Below, piece by piece: positions 25,699 through 35,163 of a stretch of DNA of 64,000 bases. The position numbers were made by a program, and so were the translations under genes. Each line of letters opens with the position of its first letter. Positions within the stretch are counted from its first letter, which is position 1. The stretch covers positions 1 to 64,000 of the forward strand of contig NZ_CALCDX010000242.1 in the NCBI RefSeq assembly GCF_937900395.1, read 5' to 3'. Under the pieces are notes generated by a model that saw nothing but the letters and a program-made list of their open reading frames with translations, was not told the DNA's origin and made no database searches. This stretch comes from an uncultured Caulobacter sp. (GTDB lineage Bacteria; Pseudomonadota; Alphaproteobacteria; Caulobacterales; Caulobacteraceae).

Positions 25699-26739
25699 TT
25701 GACGACCAAGAGGCCCACCATCGACGATGTCGCCCGGCTTTCGGGCGTGGCGCGCGTGACGGTGTCCCGGGTGCTCAACGGCGGTCCGAACGTCCGGGAC
25801 GAGGTCCGCGCCCGAGTGATGCGCGCGGTCGAGGCGCTGGACTATAAGGTCAATCCCCAGGCGCGCAGTCTCGCCGGGGGCGCCAGCCGGCTGCTGGCCT
25901 TCGTCTTCGCTTCGGATCCCGAGAACGAGCCCAACTCCTATTATGAGTCCGCGCTGGAGTTGGGGGCGCTGAGAGCCTGCCTGGCCCTGGGCTATCAGGT
26001 GCTGATCCAGAACGTTCCGCATCAGACGCCCGACCGGCAGAAGCGCGTACTGGACCTGGTCACGACCCAGCGATGCGAGGGGCTGATCCTGTCCCCTCCC
26101 TACAGCGACGATGTCGCCTTGATCGACGCGGCCTTGGCGCAGGGGTGCAAGGTCGTGACCGTGTCGCCCGGCGGCCCCGGATGCGGCAAGGCCGACGCGG
26201 TTGGGGTCGACGACGAGGCAGGCGGCCACGACATCGCGCGCGAGCTGCTGCGCCTTGGCCACCGACGGTTCGGCTTTATCGCCGGGCTGGAAGGGCACCT
26301 GTCCGCGGACCGACGGTTCAAGGGCTTTCAGCGCGCCCTTTCCGAACAGGGCCTTGGACAGTCGGATTACGTGGTTTCGCGCGGAGACTTCACCTTTCGG
26401 TCGGGAGTCGACCTCGCCCCCGCCCTACTGGATCACCCTTTGCGCCCGACCGCGATCGTTTGCGCCAATGACGACATGGCTGCCGGCGTTCTGTCGGCGG
26501 GCCACGCGCGCGGCCTGAACATTCCTCAGGACCTTTCCATCACCGGCTTTGACGACGCGCCCGTCGCCGCCATCGTCTGGCCGCCGCTGACCACCGTGCA
26601 CCAACCGGTCAAGGTGCTGGGCCAACGGGCCGTCGAACTGATCGTCGCCCGACTGACCGGCGCAAATCCAGAGCCGCGGCCGGTATTTCAGCAGCTCGAC
26701 CACGCCGTCGTCCTCCGTCAGACGACGGCCACGGCCTAA
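25699..26739 (+). CDS. LacI-family transcriptional repressor
   Basis: 346 aa from the TTG at 25699, which has GGGGGAA 8 bases before it and puts the helix-turn-helix (TIDDVARLSGVARVTVSRVL) at the N-terminus. An in-frame ATG at 25648 would add 17 residues. Sensor-domain motifs include CANDDMAAGV, ITGFDDAPVAAIVWPPLTTV and FGFIAGLEGH. The gene precedes and is codirectional with a TBDR-halogenase-GH3-GH30 operon, and two palindromes lie in between, so it probably represses that operon in the absence of a beta-glucoside-type inducer (inference). Confidence 0.88.
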   Translation: MTTKRPTIDDVARLSGVARVTVSRVLNGGPNVRDEVRARVMRAVEALDYKVNPQARSLAGGASRLLAFVFASDPENEPNSYYESALELGALRACLALGYQVLIQNVPHQTPDRQKRVLDLVTTQRCEGLILSPPYSDDVALIDAALAQGCKVVTVSPGGPGCGKADAVGVDDEAGGHDIARELLRLGHRRFGFIAGLEGHLSADRRFKGFQRALSEQGLGQSDYVVSRGDFTFRSGVDLAPALLDHPLRPTAIVCANDDMAAGVLSAGHARGLNIPQDLSITGFDDAPVAAIVWPPLTTVHQPVKVLGQRAVELIVARLTGANPEPRPVFQQLDHAVVLRQTTATA

Positions 26740-26759
26740 TCTCGCCACGTTTGCGCCTT

Positions 26760-26771
26760 GACAACGTTGTC
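26760..26771. promoter_or_regulatory. LacI-type operator candidate (GACAACGTTGTC)
   Basis: Perfect 12-bp palindrome with central CG, overlapping a TTGACA sequence (26758-26763) that could be a -35 element. Located 117-128 bases before the TBDR start. Confidence 0.5.
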
Positions 26772-26785
26772 GCCTTGGCGGCAAT

Positions 26786-26799
26786 TGGAAGCGCTTCCA
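26786..26799. promoter_or_regulatory. LacI-type operator (TGGAAGCGCTTCCA)
   Basis: Perfect 14-bp palindrome of the classical LacI/GalR form (central GCGC). It lies 89-102 bases before the TBDR start and about 20 bases after the putative -35 element, where repressor binding would block transcription. Confidence 0.75.
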
Positions 26800-26887
26800 T
26801 TGGAGCATTTCCACGGCCGGATTCGGCCGCATGACAAGCAAGAAGATGGATCGCCTTTTCCGCGGGCGAGTTCAGAGGGGAGAATTC

Positions 26888-29734
26888 ATGCGAAACCGCA
26901 CGACGAGCGGCGCGCGTCCGTCCACCGAAAAGTTCTACGCTACGGCTTCGGTCGCGGCCATCACCCTGGCCCTCGCCGGGCCTGGCTTCGCGCAGACCGC
27001 GCCCCAAGCCGAGGACGATACGGTCGAGGCGATCGTGGTCACCGGCATCCGCGCCGGCATCCAGAACTCGATCAACATCAAGAAGAACGAGACCTCGATC
27101 GTCGAGGCCGTGTCGGCCGAAGACATCGGCAAGCTGCCCGACGTCTCGATCGCCGAGTCGATCGCCCGCCTGCCCGGTCTCGCCGCCCAGCGCGTCAACG
27201 GCCGCGCTCAGGTCATCTCGATCCGCGGCCTGGCGCCCGACTTCACCACCACGCTGCTGAATGGCCGCCAGCAGGCCAGCTCCGGCGACAACCGCGCCGT
27301 CGAGTTCGACCAGTATCCGTCCGAGCTGCTGTCCAGCGTCGTGATCTACAAGACGCCCGACGCCCAGGTGTCGGGCATGGGCCTGTCGGGCACGGCCGAT
27401 CTGCGCACCGTTCGTCCGCTGGAGTACGGCAAGCGCGCGCTGGCCGTGAACCTGCGGGGCGAGAAGACTTCGGGCAAGAAGCTGAACGACGACTCCCGCA
27501 ACACCGGCGGCCGCTTCAGCGTCAGCTACATCAACCAGTTCGCCGACGACACGATCGGCGTGGCCCTGGGCTACGCCCACCTGGATTCGCCGTCTCAGGT
27601 GAAGCACTACAAGGCCTACGGCTACGAGGCCTTCCCGGCCGACTCCACCTCGCCCGACAGTGCCGACGGCGCCTTGATGCTGAACGGCCAGGAGATTTTC
27701 GCCACCTCGCGCAACAACAAGCGCGACGCGGTGATCGGGATCCTCGAGTATCAGCCCAACGAGCGACTGCACTCGACGCTGGATCTCTACTACTCGTCCT
27801 TCAAGCAGAAAGAACGCACGCGCGGCGCCCAGTGGTTCTCGAACCCCTACGCCGACGGCGTCACCTATTCGGGCGTGACCACCGAGACGCTGGGCGGCTC
27901 GAAGTTCGCGTCCGGCGGCACGCTGAACCATGGCGTTCTGCAGCTGCGCAACGATTACAACAACCGCATGGACCAGCTGTTCTCGGCCGGCCTGAACAAC
28001 GAGTTCAAGTTCAGCGACAAGACCCGGCTGATCGCCGATCTGTCCTATTCGTCGAACAAGCGGAAAGAACAGATCATGGAGACGTACGCGGGCTATGGCC
28101 GCGGCGTCGGCGGAGTCACGCCGGATACGCCGGACGTGGGCCGCACCTATGACACCATCGGCTTCAAGGTCGCCGACGATGGCTTCTCGCAATACGACGA
28201 GGGCCTGAGCTACGCCGACGCCAGCAAGGTCACGCTGGGCGACCGCGCGCCCTGGGGCGGCTGGGGTCACGACGGCGCGATCCGCTTCCCGCATGTGAAG
28301 GAAGACGTGACCGCCGTCGACGTGCGCCTCGAGCACGATATGGACGGCTTCATCACCCAGGTCTCGGGCGGTGTGAACTACACCAAGCGCGACAAGGGCA
28401 AGACGGTCTCGGACAATGACCTGTTCCTGAAGAACGGCCGCCAGCAGGTCTATGTCGATGCGGCGGATCTTGTGGCCCCGACCAACCTGGGCTTCGCCGG
28501 CTTCGGCGACGTGTTGGCCGTCAAGATCGGCGATGTCTGGAAGAAGTACTACAACTCCGCGCCGATCCTCGACGCCAACTACTACGACAAGAACTGGGAC
28601 ATCACCGAAGAGGTTGCGACCTTCTTCGCCAAGGCCAACTTCCAGGCTGGCGACCTGCGCGGCAATGTCGGCGTCCAGGTGGTCAAGCAGAAGCAGGAGT
28701 CCAGCGGCGTCGTGATCAACGGCCTGGCCTCCGGCCAGCCAATCGTCCCGACCCGGATCAACGCCAAGGACGATTACACCGACGTCCTGCCGAGCATGAA
28801 CCTGATCTATGACCTGGGCGGCGGGCATCGCATCCGCTTCGCCCTGTCGAAGACCATGGCTCGTCCGCGGATGGACGACATGCGGGCTAATGTGACGCCA
28901 GGCTTCAACGGCCTGGTCTGCTCCAGCCAGCCCTGCGGCCCCGGCACGACGGTCAATCCGTGGTCGGCGTCCGGCGGCAACCCTCACCTGAAACCCTGGA
29001 TGGCGAAGGCCGCCGACCTGGCCTATGAGTGGTACGTCAGCCCCGCGACCTATCTGTCGGTGGCCGGCTTCTACAAGAAGCTGGACACCTACATCTATCA
29101 GCAGTCGGGCACGTTCGACTTCGCCGGCATCCCGCTGCCGCCGGGCGCGAATATCCCGTCGGGCACGACGATCAACAACATCGGTCAGATCACCCTGCCC
29201 GCCAACGGCAACGGCGGCTCGGTGAAGGGCCTGGAGTTCAGCGGCGCGCTAGACTTTGGCCAGTTCGCGGACATGATGAAGGGCTTCGGCGTCCAGGGCA
29301 GCCTGTCGCTGACCAAGTCGAACCTGAACCCGACCACGAGCACCGATCCCAAGCAGAAGGTTCGTATCCCCGGCCTGTCGGGCACGGTCTACAACGTCAC
29401 CGGCTACTACGAGCGTGGCGGCTTCCAAGCTCGGATCAGCCAGCGCTATCGCTCGGCGTTCAAGGGCGAGGTCGTGCAGCTGTTCGCGACGCGCGGCTAC
29501 ACCGAGATCCTGTCGGACAAGCAGGTCGACGCCCAGATCGGCTACACCTTCCAGGACGGTCCGCTCGAGAACCTAGGGTTCCTGCTGCAAGTCAACAACT
29601 TGACTAACTCACCATACCGCACGCGGCTTGGCCTGGACGGCGGCGGGACCAAGACCAGCAACGGCGCCTCGCTGCCGGAAACCTACGAAAAGTACGGCCG
29701 CCAGATCCTGTTCGGCGTCAACTATCGGTTCTAA
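26888..29734 (+). CDS. TonB-dependent receptor (TIGR01782-like)
   Basis: 948 aa from ATG 26888, preceded by GAGGGGAG. A signal segment (about 13-36, ending FAQT) leads to the TonB-box region AIVVTGIRAGIQNS, a plug (SIARLPGLAAQRVNGRAQVI; SIRGLAPDFTTTLLNGRQQA) and a barrel ending GVNYRF. Just upstream is a classical LacI operator and a LacI gene; downstream, after two hairpins, come a halogenase, GH3 and GH30 genes. Uptake of beta-glucosidic oligosaccharides is inferred. Confidence 0.92.
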   Translation: MRNRTTSGARPSTEKFYATASVAAITLALAGPGFAQTAPQAEDDTVEAIVVTGIRAGIQNSINIKKNETSIVEAVSAEDIGKLPDVSIAESIARLPGLAAQRVNGRAQVISIRGLAPDFTTTLLNGRQQASSGDNRAVEFDQYPSELLSSVVIYKTPDAQVSGMGLSGTADLRTVRPLEYGKRALAVNLRGEKTSGKKLNDDSRNTGGRFSVSYINQFADDTIGVALGYAHLDSPSQVKHYKAYGYEAFPADSTSPDSADGALMLNGQEIFATSRNNKRDAVIGILEYQPNERLHSTLDLYYSSFKQKERTRGAQWFSNPYADGVTYSGVTTETLGGSKFASGGTLNHGVLQLRNDYNNRMDQLFSAGLNNEFKFSDKTRLIADLSYSSNKRKEQIMETYAGYGRGVGGVTPDTPDVGRTYDTIGFKVADDGFSQYDEGLSYADASKVTLGDRAPWGGWGHDGAIRFPHVKEDVTAVDVRLEHDMDGFITQVSGGVNYTKRDKGKTVSDNDLFLKNGRQQVYVDAADLVAPTNLGFAGFGDVLAVKIGDVWKKYYNSAPILDANYYDKNWDITEEVATFFAKANFQAGDLRGNVGVQVVKQKQESSGVVINGLASGQPIVPTRINAKDDYTDVLPSMNLIYDLGGGHRIRFALSKTMARPRMDDMRANVTPGFNGLVCSSQPCGPGTTVNPWSASGGNPHLKPWMAKAADLAYEWYVSPATYLSVAGFYKKLDTYIYQQSGTFDFAGIPLPPGANIPSGTTINNIGQITLPANGNGGSVKGLEFSGALDFGQFADMMKGFGVQGSLSLTKSNLNPTTSTDPKQKVRIPGLSGTVYNVTGYYERGGFQARISQRYRSAFKGEVVQLFATRGYTEILSDKQVDAQIGYTFQDGPLENLGFLLQVNNLTNSPYRTRLGLDGGGTKTSNGASLPETYEKYGRQILFGVNYRF

Positions 29735-29740
29735 GCAAGA

Positions 29741-29781
29741 TGGCGAGCCCGTCGCAGCCCCCTTAGCGGTCGGGCTCGCCA
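29741..29781 (+). terminator. Stem-loop after the TonB receptor gene
   Basis: TGGCGAGCCCG (29741-29751) pairs perfectly with CGGGCTCGCCA (29771-29781). It is 7 bases after the receptor stop. With the second hairpin at 29800 it probably reduces transcription of the following enzyme genes relative to the receptor. Confidence 0.6.
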
Positions 29782-29799
29782 GCTAGAACCATCGGAGGC

Positions 29800-29822
29800 G
29801 GGGCCGCTCAGCCAGCGGCCCC
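29800..29822 (+). terminator. Second stem-loop between receptor and halogenase genes
   Basis: GGGGCCGCT (29800-29808) pairs with AGCGGCCCC (29814-29822) with a 5-base loop; a short T-rich stretch (CTTTG) follows. Located 31-53 bases before the halogenase start. Confidence 0.55.
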
Positions 29823-29852
29823 GACCTTTGACCAAAAACGGGAGGCGAGTGG

Positions 29853-31397
29853 TTGCAACCGCTCAAGAAGATACTGATCGCCGGCGGCGGATCAGCCGGG
29901 TGGATGACCGCGGCGCTGTGCGCGCGCCTATTCCAGGGACTCTACGAGATCGTCCTGGTCGAGTCCGAGCAGATCGGCACGATCGGCGTCGGCGAAGCGA
30001 CCATCCCCGCCATCAAGAAGTTCAATGAACTGCTCGGCCTCGACGAGGACGACTTCCTGCGCAAGACGCAAGGCTCGTTCAAGCTGGGCATCCAGTTCCG
30101 TAACTGGTGGCGGAAGGGCGAGAGCTACCTGCACGGCTTCGGCGTCATCGGTCAGGACCTCGGCTGGCTGCGCGCCCACCAGTACTGGCTGCGCATGCGC
30201 GAGCTGGGCTGCGCGCCGCCGTTCGACAATCTGGCGATCAACAACGCCATGGCCTTGAGCGACAAGTTCATGCGGGCGCGGGCCGACATGAGCGAGTCCC
30301 CGATCGGCCATATCGCCCACGCCTTTCATTTCGACGCTGGCCTCTACGCCAAGCACCTGTCGACCTACGCCCAGGCGCGGGGCGTCCGGCGGCGCGAAGG
30401 CAAGATCGTCGAGGTGACGCTGCGCCCCGAAGACGGCTTCGTGCAGTCGGTTACGCTGGACGATGGCGAGACGATCTCGGCCGATCTCTTCGTGGACTGC
30501 TCGGGCTTCCGGGGCCTGATCATCGAGCAGGCCCTGAAGACCGGCTACGAGGACTGGACCCACTGGCTGCCCTGCGACCGGGCGATCGCCGTGCCGTCCG
30601 AACGCTCGGAACACTTCACGCCCTATACGCGCTCGACGGCGCACGACGCCGGCTGGCATTGGCGCATCCCGCTGCAACACCGCACCGGCAACGGCCACGT
30701 CTATTGCAGCCGCTTCATCGACGACGACGAGGCCGAGCGCGTCCTGCTGTCCAACTTGGACGGCGCCCAGCGCGCCGATCCGCTGCGCATCCGCTTCACG
30801 ACGGGCAAGCGCAAGAAGATCTGGAACAAGAACTGCGTGGCGGTGGGGCTGGCCGCCGGCTTCATGGAGCCGCTGGAGTCGACCAGCCTGCACCTGATCC
30901 AGTCTTCGGTGATCCGCATGGTCCGGCTGTTGCCGGACGCCGGCTTCGATCAGGCGACGATCGACGAGTTCAATCGCCAGACCGACTTCGAATACGAGCG
31001 CGTGCGCGACTTCATCATCCTGCACTACAAGGCCACCGAGCGCGACGACACCGCCTTCTGGCGCCACTGCCGGGACATGGAGGTCCCCGCGACCCTGCAG
31101 CGGAAGATGGACCTGTTCCGCGCCAACGGGCGTGTGTTCCGCGAGGACGACGAGCTCTTCACCGAGGAGAGCTGGATCCAGGTGTTCCTGGGCCAGGGCG
31201 TCATTCCGCGCGGCTACGATCCGCTGGTCCGCGTGCACTCGGACGAGGCCATCGCCCAGTACCTGCGCAACATTGAGACGGTGATCGGCAAGTGCCTCGC
31301 CGTCATGCCCAGCCACGCCGAGTTCGTGGCCCGCACCTGCGAGGCGCCGCCCCCGGCCGCGCTGCAGGCGGCCACGCCGCTCGTTCCCACACCCTGA
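29853..31397 (+). CDS. Flavin-dependent tryptophan halogenase family protein
   Basis: 514 aa from TTG 29853, set by GGGAGG 8-13 bases upstream; no in-frame ATG is as well placed. The FADH2 motif GGGSAGW is at 11-17, the catalytic-lysine position is Lys77 in TQGSFKLGI, and the family motif WxWxIP is at 268-273 (WHWRIP). These are the key residues of enzymes such as PrnA and RebH, which halogenate tryptophan with flavin-derived HOCl. In Caulobacter and Xanthomonas relatives, genes of this type are repeatedly found next to TBDRs in sugar loci, where their substrate is unknown. It is followed by GH3 and GH30 genes on the same strand. Confidence 0.9.
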   Translation: MQPLKKILIAGGGSAGWMTAALCARLFQGLYEIVLVESEQIGTIGVGEATIPAIKKFNELLGLDEDDFLRKTQGSFKLGIQFRNWWRKGESYLHGFGVIGQDLGWLRAHQYWLRMRELGCAPPFDNLAINNAMALSDKFMRARADMSESPIGHIAHAFHFDAGLYAKHLSTYAQARGVRRREGKIVEVTLRPEDGFVQSVTLDDGETISADLFVDCSGFRGLIIEQALKTGYEDWTHWLPCDRAIAVPSERSEHFTPYTRSTAHDAGWHWRIPLQHRTGNGHVYCSRFIDDDEAERVLLSNLDGAQRADPLRIRFTTGKRKKIWNKNCVAVGLAAGFMEPLESTSLHLIQSSVIRMVRLLPDAGFDQATIDEFNRQTDFEYERVRDFIILHYKATERDDTAFWRHCRDMEVPATLQRKMDLFRANGRVFREDDELFTEESWIQVFLGQGVIPRGYDPLVRVHSDEAIAQYLRNIETVIGKCLAVMPSHAEFVARTCEAPPPAALQAATPLVPTP

Positions 31398-31414
31398 TGG
31401 CACGGAGTAACGCC

Positions 31415-33700
31415 ATGACGACCGCCCAGCCTTCTTCCGCCTTGCGGATCCTGTGCCGGACTACCGCCGCCGTGGCGTTGCTATCGCTCGCCCCCGTCGC
31501 GGGGGCCGTCGCCGAGGTCATGCCGACAAAAGACAGCGCTCCGCTGGCGCCGCGCGCCAACGACCCGGCCTGGGCCCGCGCCGACGCCTTGGTCAAACAG
31601 ATGACCCTGGACGAGAAGATCACCTACCTGCACGGCCTCTTCCCGCCCAACACCAAGCCCGCTCCAGCCGACATGATCCCATCGGCCGGCTATGTCCCCG
31701 GCGTTCCGCGCCTGAAGATCCCAACCCTGCGCGAAAGCGACGCCAGCCTCGGCGTCGCCAACCAGGTCGAGCAGCGCAAGGGCGACGTCGCCACCGCCCT
31801 GCCCTCTGGCCTGGCGCTCGCCTCGACCTTCGAACCCAAGCTCGCCTATGCCGGCGGCGCCATGATCGGCGCCGAGGCCCGGGCCAAGACCTTCAACGTC
31901 CTGCTGGCCGGCGGCGTCAACCTGACCCGCGACCCGTGGGCCGGCCGCAATTTCGAGTATCTTGGCGAGGATCCGCTGCTGGCGGGCGAAATGGTCGCCG
32001 AGCAGATCAAGGGCGTGCAGTCCAACCACATCGTCTCGACGATCAAGCACTTCGCCCTGAACGCCCAGGAGACCGGCCGCCACGTGATGGACGCCCAGAT
32101 CGACGAGGCGGATCTGCGGGAGAGCGACCTGCTGGCCTTCCAGCTCGCGATCGAGAAGAGCAATCCCGCCTCGGTCATGTGCGCCTACAACAAGGTCAAC
32201 GGCGACTGGGCGTGCCAGAACGACTTCCTGCTGAACAAGGTCCTCAAGCGCGACTGGAACTATCCGGGCTTTGTCATGTCCGACTGGGGCGCGGTGCACA
32301 GCACGGTCAAGGCCGCGCTGGCCGGTCTCGACCAGCAGTCAGGTCAGGAGCTGGACACCCAGATCTTCTTCGGCGACGACCTGAAGGCCGCGGTGGCCAA
32401 GGGCGAGGTCAGCCAAGCCCGCCTGGATGACATGGTTCGCCGCATCCTGCATGGGGTGATCTCCTCGGGCCTAATGGACAATCCGACCCCGACGACGGCC
32501 CAGCCCATCGACTACGACGCCCACGCCAAGGTCGCCCAGGCGGTCGCCGAGCGCGGTTCGGTGCTGCTGAAGAACGACCGCAGCCTCCTGCCGCTGGCTA
32601 AGACGGCCAGGAAGATCGTGCTAATCGGCGCGCACGCCGATGTCGGCGTGATCTCGGGCGGCGGCTCGTCCCAGGTCCGCTCGGTGGGCGGCGCGCCGGT
32701 CGAGATCCCGCTGAACGGCGGCGAAGCCGCCTCGTTTGTTCGCGTCACCTGGCACGCTTCCTCGCCGTTGGAGGCGATCAAGGCCGCGGCGCCGGGCGCT
32801 CAGGTGGTCTATGTCGACGGCAAGGACCCGGCGGCGGCAGCCGCCGCGGCCAAGGACGCCGATGTCGCCATCGTTTTCGCCTGGCACTGGCAGACCGAGG
32901 CCCAGGACGCGCCCTCGATCGCCCTGCCCGACAACCAGGACGCGCTGATCGACGCGGTCGCGGCCGCCAACAAGAACGCCGTCGTGGTGCTGGAGACCGG
33001 CGGGCCGGTGCTGATGCCGTGGCTCGACCGCGTCGGCGCGGTGCTGCAGGCCTGGTATCCGGGCCAGCGGGGCGGCCAGGCCATCGCTCGCCTGCTGTTC
33101 GGCGAGGTCAATCCGTCTGGCCGTCTGGCCATGACCTTCCCCAAGACCGCCGACCAGGCGCCGCGCGCCAGCGCGCCAGGCTTCGCCGAACAGGCCGCGA
33201 TCGACGACGCCCGTCGCGCTGGCCAGAACGTCCCTGGCATCAAGAGCTTCCCGGTGAAGTATGTCGAAGGCGCCGCCGTCGGCTATCGTTGGTACGCCCA
33301 GCAGAAGCTGACGCCGCTCTACCCGTTCGGTTACGGCCTCTCCTACGCCTCGTTCGCCTACAAGAACCTCAAGGTCGAGGATGCGGCGGGCCTGAAGGTC
33401 AGCTTCGACGTGACCAACACCGGCAAGGTCGCCGGCGCCGACACGCCGCAGCTCTACGTCACGACCGGCAAGCGCAAGGCCATGGTCCGCCTGGCGGGCT
33501 TCCAGAAGGTCGACCTCGCGCCCGGCGAGACCCAGCGTGTCACCCTGACGGTCGAGCCGCGCATCCTGGCCGACTACGACGTCGCCAAGCCTGGCTGGTC
33601 GATCGCGGCGGGCAGCTATCCGCTCTATGTCGGCCGCAGCGCCGGCGAGCCCGTCCTGACGGGCAAGGCTAATCTGAAGACCTGGTCGAGGAAGCCCTGA
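31415..33700 (+). CDS. Secreted glycoside hydrolase family 3 (beta-glucosidase type)
   Basis: 761 aa from ATG 31415 (CGGAG upstream), chosen over ATG 31397, which overlaps the halogenase stop. Signal peptide ~1-34. The (beta/alpha)8 domain starts at about 45 and has the nucleophile Asp290 in VMSDWGAV; the second domain carries GSVLLKND and GAHADVGVISGGGSSQV; a fibronectin-III-like domain ends the protein (about 655-761). GH3 removes terminal beta-glucosyl or related residues. Its stop codon overlaps the GH30 start (TGATG). Confidence 0.92.
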   Translation: MTTAQPSSALRILCRTTAAVALLSLAPVAGAVAEVMPTKDSAPLAPRANDPAWARADALVKQMTLDEKITYLHGLFPPNTKPAPADMIPSAGYVPGVPRLKIPTLRESDASLGVANQVEQRKGDVATALPSGLALASTFEPKLAYAGGAMIGAEARAKTFNVLLAGGVNLTRDPWAGRNFEYLGEDPLLAGEMVAEQIKGVQSNHIVSTIKHFALNAQETGRHVMDAQIDEADLRESDLLAFQLAIEKSNPASVMCAYNKVNGDWACQNDFLLNKVLKRDWNYPGFVMSDWGAVHSTVKAALAGLDQQSGQELDTQIFFGDDLKAAVAKGEVSQARLDDMVRRILHGVISSGLMDNPTPTTAQPIDYDAHAKVAQAVAERGSVLLKNDRSLLPLAKTARKIVLIGAHADVGVISGGGSSQVRSVGGAPVEIPLNGGEAASFVRVTWHASSPLEAIKAAAPGAQVVYVDGKDPAAAAAAAKDADVAIVFAWHWQTEAQDAPSIALPDNQDALIDAVAAANKNAVVVLETGGPVLMPWLDRVGAVLQAWYPGQRGGQAIARLLFGEVNPSGRLAMTFPKTADQAPRASAPGFAEQAAIDDARRAGQNVPGIKSFPVKYVEGAAVGYRWYAQQKLTPLYPFGYGLSYASFAYKNLKVEDAAGLKVSFDVTNTGKVAGADTPQLYVTTGKRKAMVRLAGFQKVDLAPGETQRVTLTVEPRILADYDVAKPGWSIAAGSYPLYVGRSAGEPVLTGKANLKTWSRKP

Positions 33701-35103
33701 TGCGCACGCTCTGCACCGCCCTCGCGGCGCTCTCGGTGGCCTTTCCGGCCGCCGCCGCGCCCAAGCTTCAGGCCTGGGTGACGACCGGCGACAAGAGCCA
33801 GCTGCTGGCCGCCCAGCCGCCGTCGGGCGTCGTCCCGGCGAATGCCGTCGACGGCTTGCCGGTGATCGCGGTCGATCCCAGCGAGCGTCACCAGTCGATC
33901 GTCGGCTTCGGCGCGGCGATCACCGACGCCTCGGCCTGGCTGATCCAGAACAAGCTGTCGCTCGCTCAGCGCGACGCCCTGCTTCGTGAGCTGTTCGGCC
34001 GCGCCAACGGCGGACTCGGCTTCAGCTTCACCCGCGTCACGATCGGCGCCTCGGACTTCTCGCTGGACCACTACAGCCTGGACGAGACGCCGAACGGCGC
34101 GCCCGACCCGGCGCTGGAGCGCTTTTCGCTGGAGCGGCCCGAGCAGTACGTTTTCCCGACCATCCGCACGGCGCTGAAGATCAATCCGGATCTCAAGGTC
34201 ATGCACTCGCCCTGGAGCGCGCCGGCCTGGATGAAGACCACGGGCTCCCTGATCCAGGGCGAGCTGAAGCCCGAAGCCTATCCCGTCTATGCCGACTTCT
34301 TCGCGCGCTACATCAAGGGCGCGGCCAAGCTGGGCGTGCCGACCGACTATCTGAGCATCCAGAACGAGCCGGATTTCGAACCGGACAGCTATCCCGGAAT
34401 GCGCTGGAAGCCCGAGGGCCGCGCGCGCTTCTTCGGCGAGAACCTGGCGCCGGTGTTCCAGCGCGAGAAGATCACCACCAAGGTCCTCGACTGGGACCAC
34501 AACTGGGACCAGCCCCAGCAGCCGATGACCGTGCTGGCCGATCCGAAGGCCAACGCCTTCCTCGCGGGCGTCGCCTGGCACTGCTACGCCGGCGACGTCT
34601 CGGCCCAGGGTCCGGTGACGGCGGCGCATCCGGACAAGGAGATCTTCCTGACCGAATGCTCGGGCGGCGAATGGGCGCCAAAGTTCGACGACAGCTTCTC
34701 GTGGATGGTCGAGAACCTGATCATCGGCTCGACACGCGGCGGATCGCGCGGCGTCTTGATGTGGAATCTCGCGCTCGACGAGAAGTTCGGCCCGCACAAG
34801 GGCGGCTGCAGCGACTGCCGTCCCGTGGTCACGATCGACAGCCAGACCGGCGCGGTCACCCGGACGCAGGAGTACTACGCATTCGGCCACGCCAGCCGGT
34901 TCGTGAAGCCGGGCGCGGTTCGGATCGGCTCGCCGGCCAAGCTGGGCGACCTGCGCACCGTGGCCTTCCAGAACCGCGACGGCGGGCGGGTGCTGATCGT
35001 GCTGAACGTCGGGCGCGAGCCCGCCAGCTTCGCGATCGGCGACGGCGCCAATCGGTTCAAGGCGTCCCTCCCGGCCAGGGCGGCCGCCACGTTCACATGG
35101 TGA
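33700..35103 (+). CDS. Secreted glycoside hydrolase family 30 (glucosylceramidase / beta-1,6-glucanase type)
   Basis: 467 aa with signal peptide ~1-20. The clan GH-A barrel shows GFGAAITDASAW at the N-terminus, the acid/base Glu223 in IQNEPDF and the nucleophile Glu319 in FLTECSGG. A C-terminal beta-sandwich follows. GH30 members act on beta-1,6-glucan, glucosylceramide or beta-xyloside bonds; subfamily is not decided here. Translationally coupled to GH3 (1-base overlap). Confidence 0.9.
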   Translation: MRTLCTALAALSVAFPAAAAPKLQAWVTTGDKSQLLAAQPPSGVVPANAVDGLPVIAVDPSERHQSIVGFGAAITDASAWLIQNKLSLAQRDALLRELFGRANGGLGFSFTRVTIGASDFSLDHYSLDETPNGAPDPALERFSLERPEQYVFPTIRTALKINPDLKVMHSPWSAPAWMKTTGSLIQGELKPEAYPVYADFFARYIKGAAKLGVPTDYLSIQNEPDFEPDSYPGMRWKPEGRARFFGENLAPVFQREKITTKVLDWDHNWDQPQQPMTVLADPKANAFLAGVAWHCYAGDVSAQGPVTAAHPDKEIFLTECSGGEWAPKFDDSFSWMVENLIIGSTRGGSRGVLMWNLALDEKFGPHKGGCSDCRPVVTIDSQTGAVTRTQEYYAFGHASRFVKPGAVRIGSPAKLGDLRTVAFQNRDGGRVLIVLNVGREPASFAIGDGANRFKASLPARAAATFTW

Positions 35104-35123
35104 TCACTCCAACGCGCTGCTGG

Positions 35124-35156
35124 AACAGGCTCGGCGAGACTTCGCCGGGACCTGTT
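35124..35156. terminator. Bidirectional stem-loop between GH30 and the response regulator
   Basis: AACAGG (35124-35129) and GGCGA (35133-35137) pair with CCTGTT (35151-35156) and TCGCC (35142-35146), leaving a small internal loop. It lies in the 60-base gap between two convergent genes. Confidence 0.5.
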
Positions 35157-35163
35157 AGCCGCG

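Noticed and set aside
26609..28987. 792-codon minus-strand frame opposite the second TonB receptor and LacI end
   Set aside because: Antisense shadow; crosses two real genes and their operator region.
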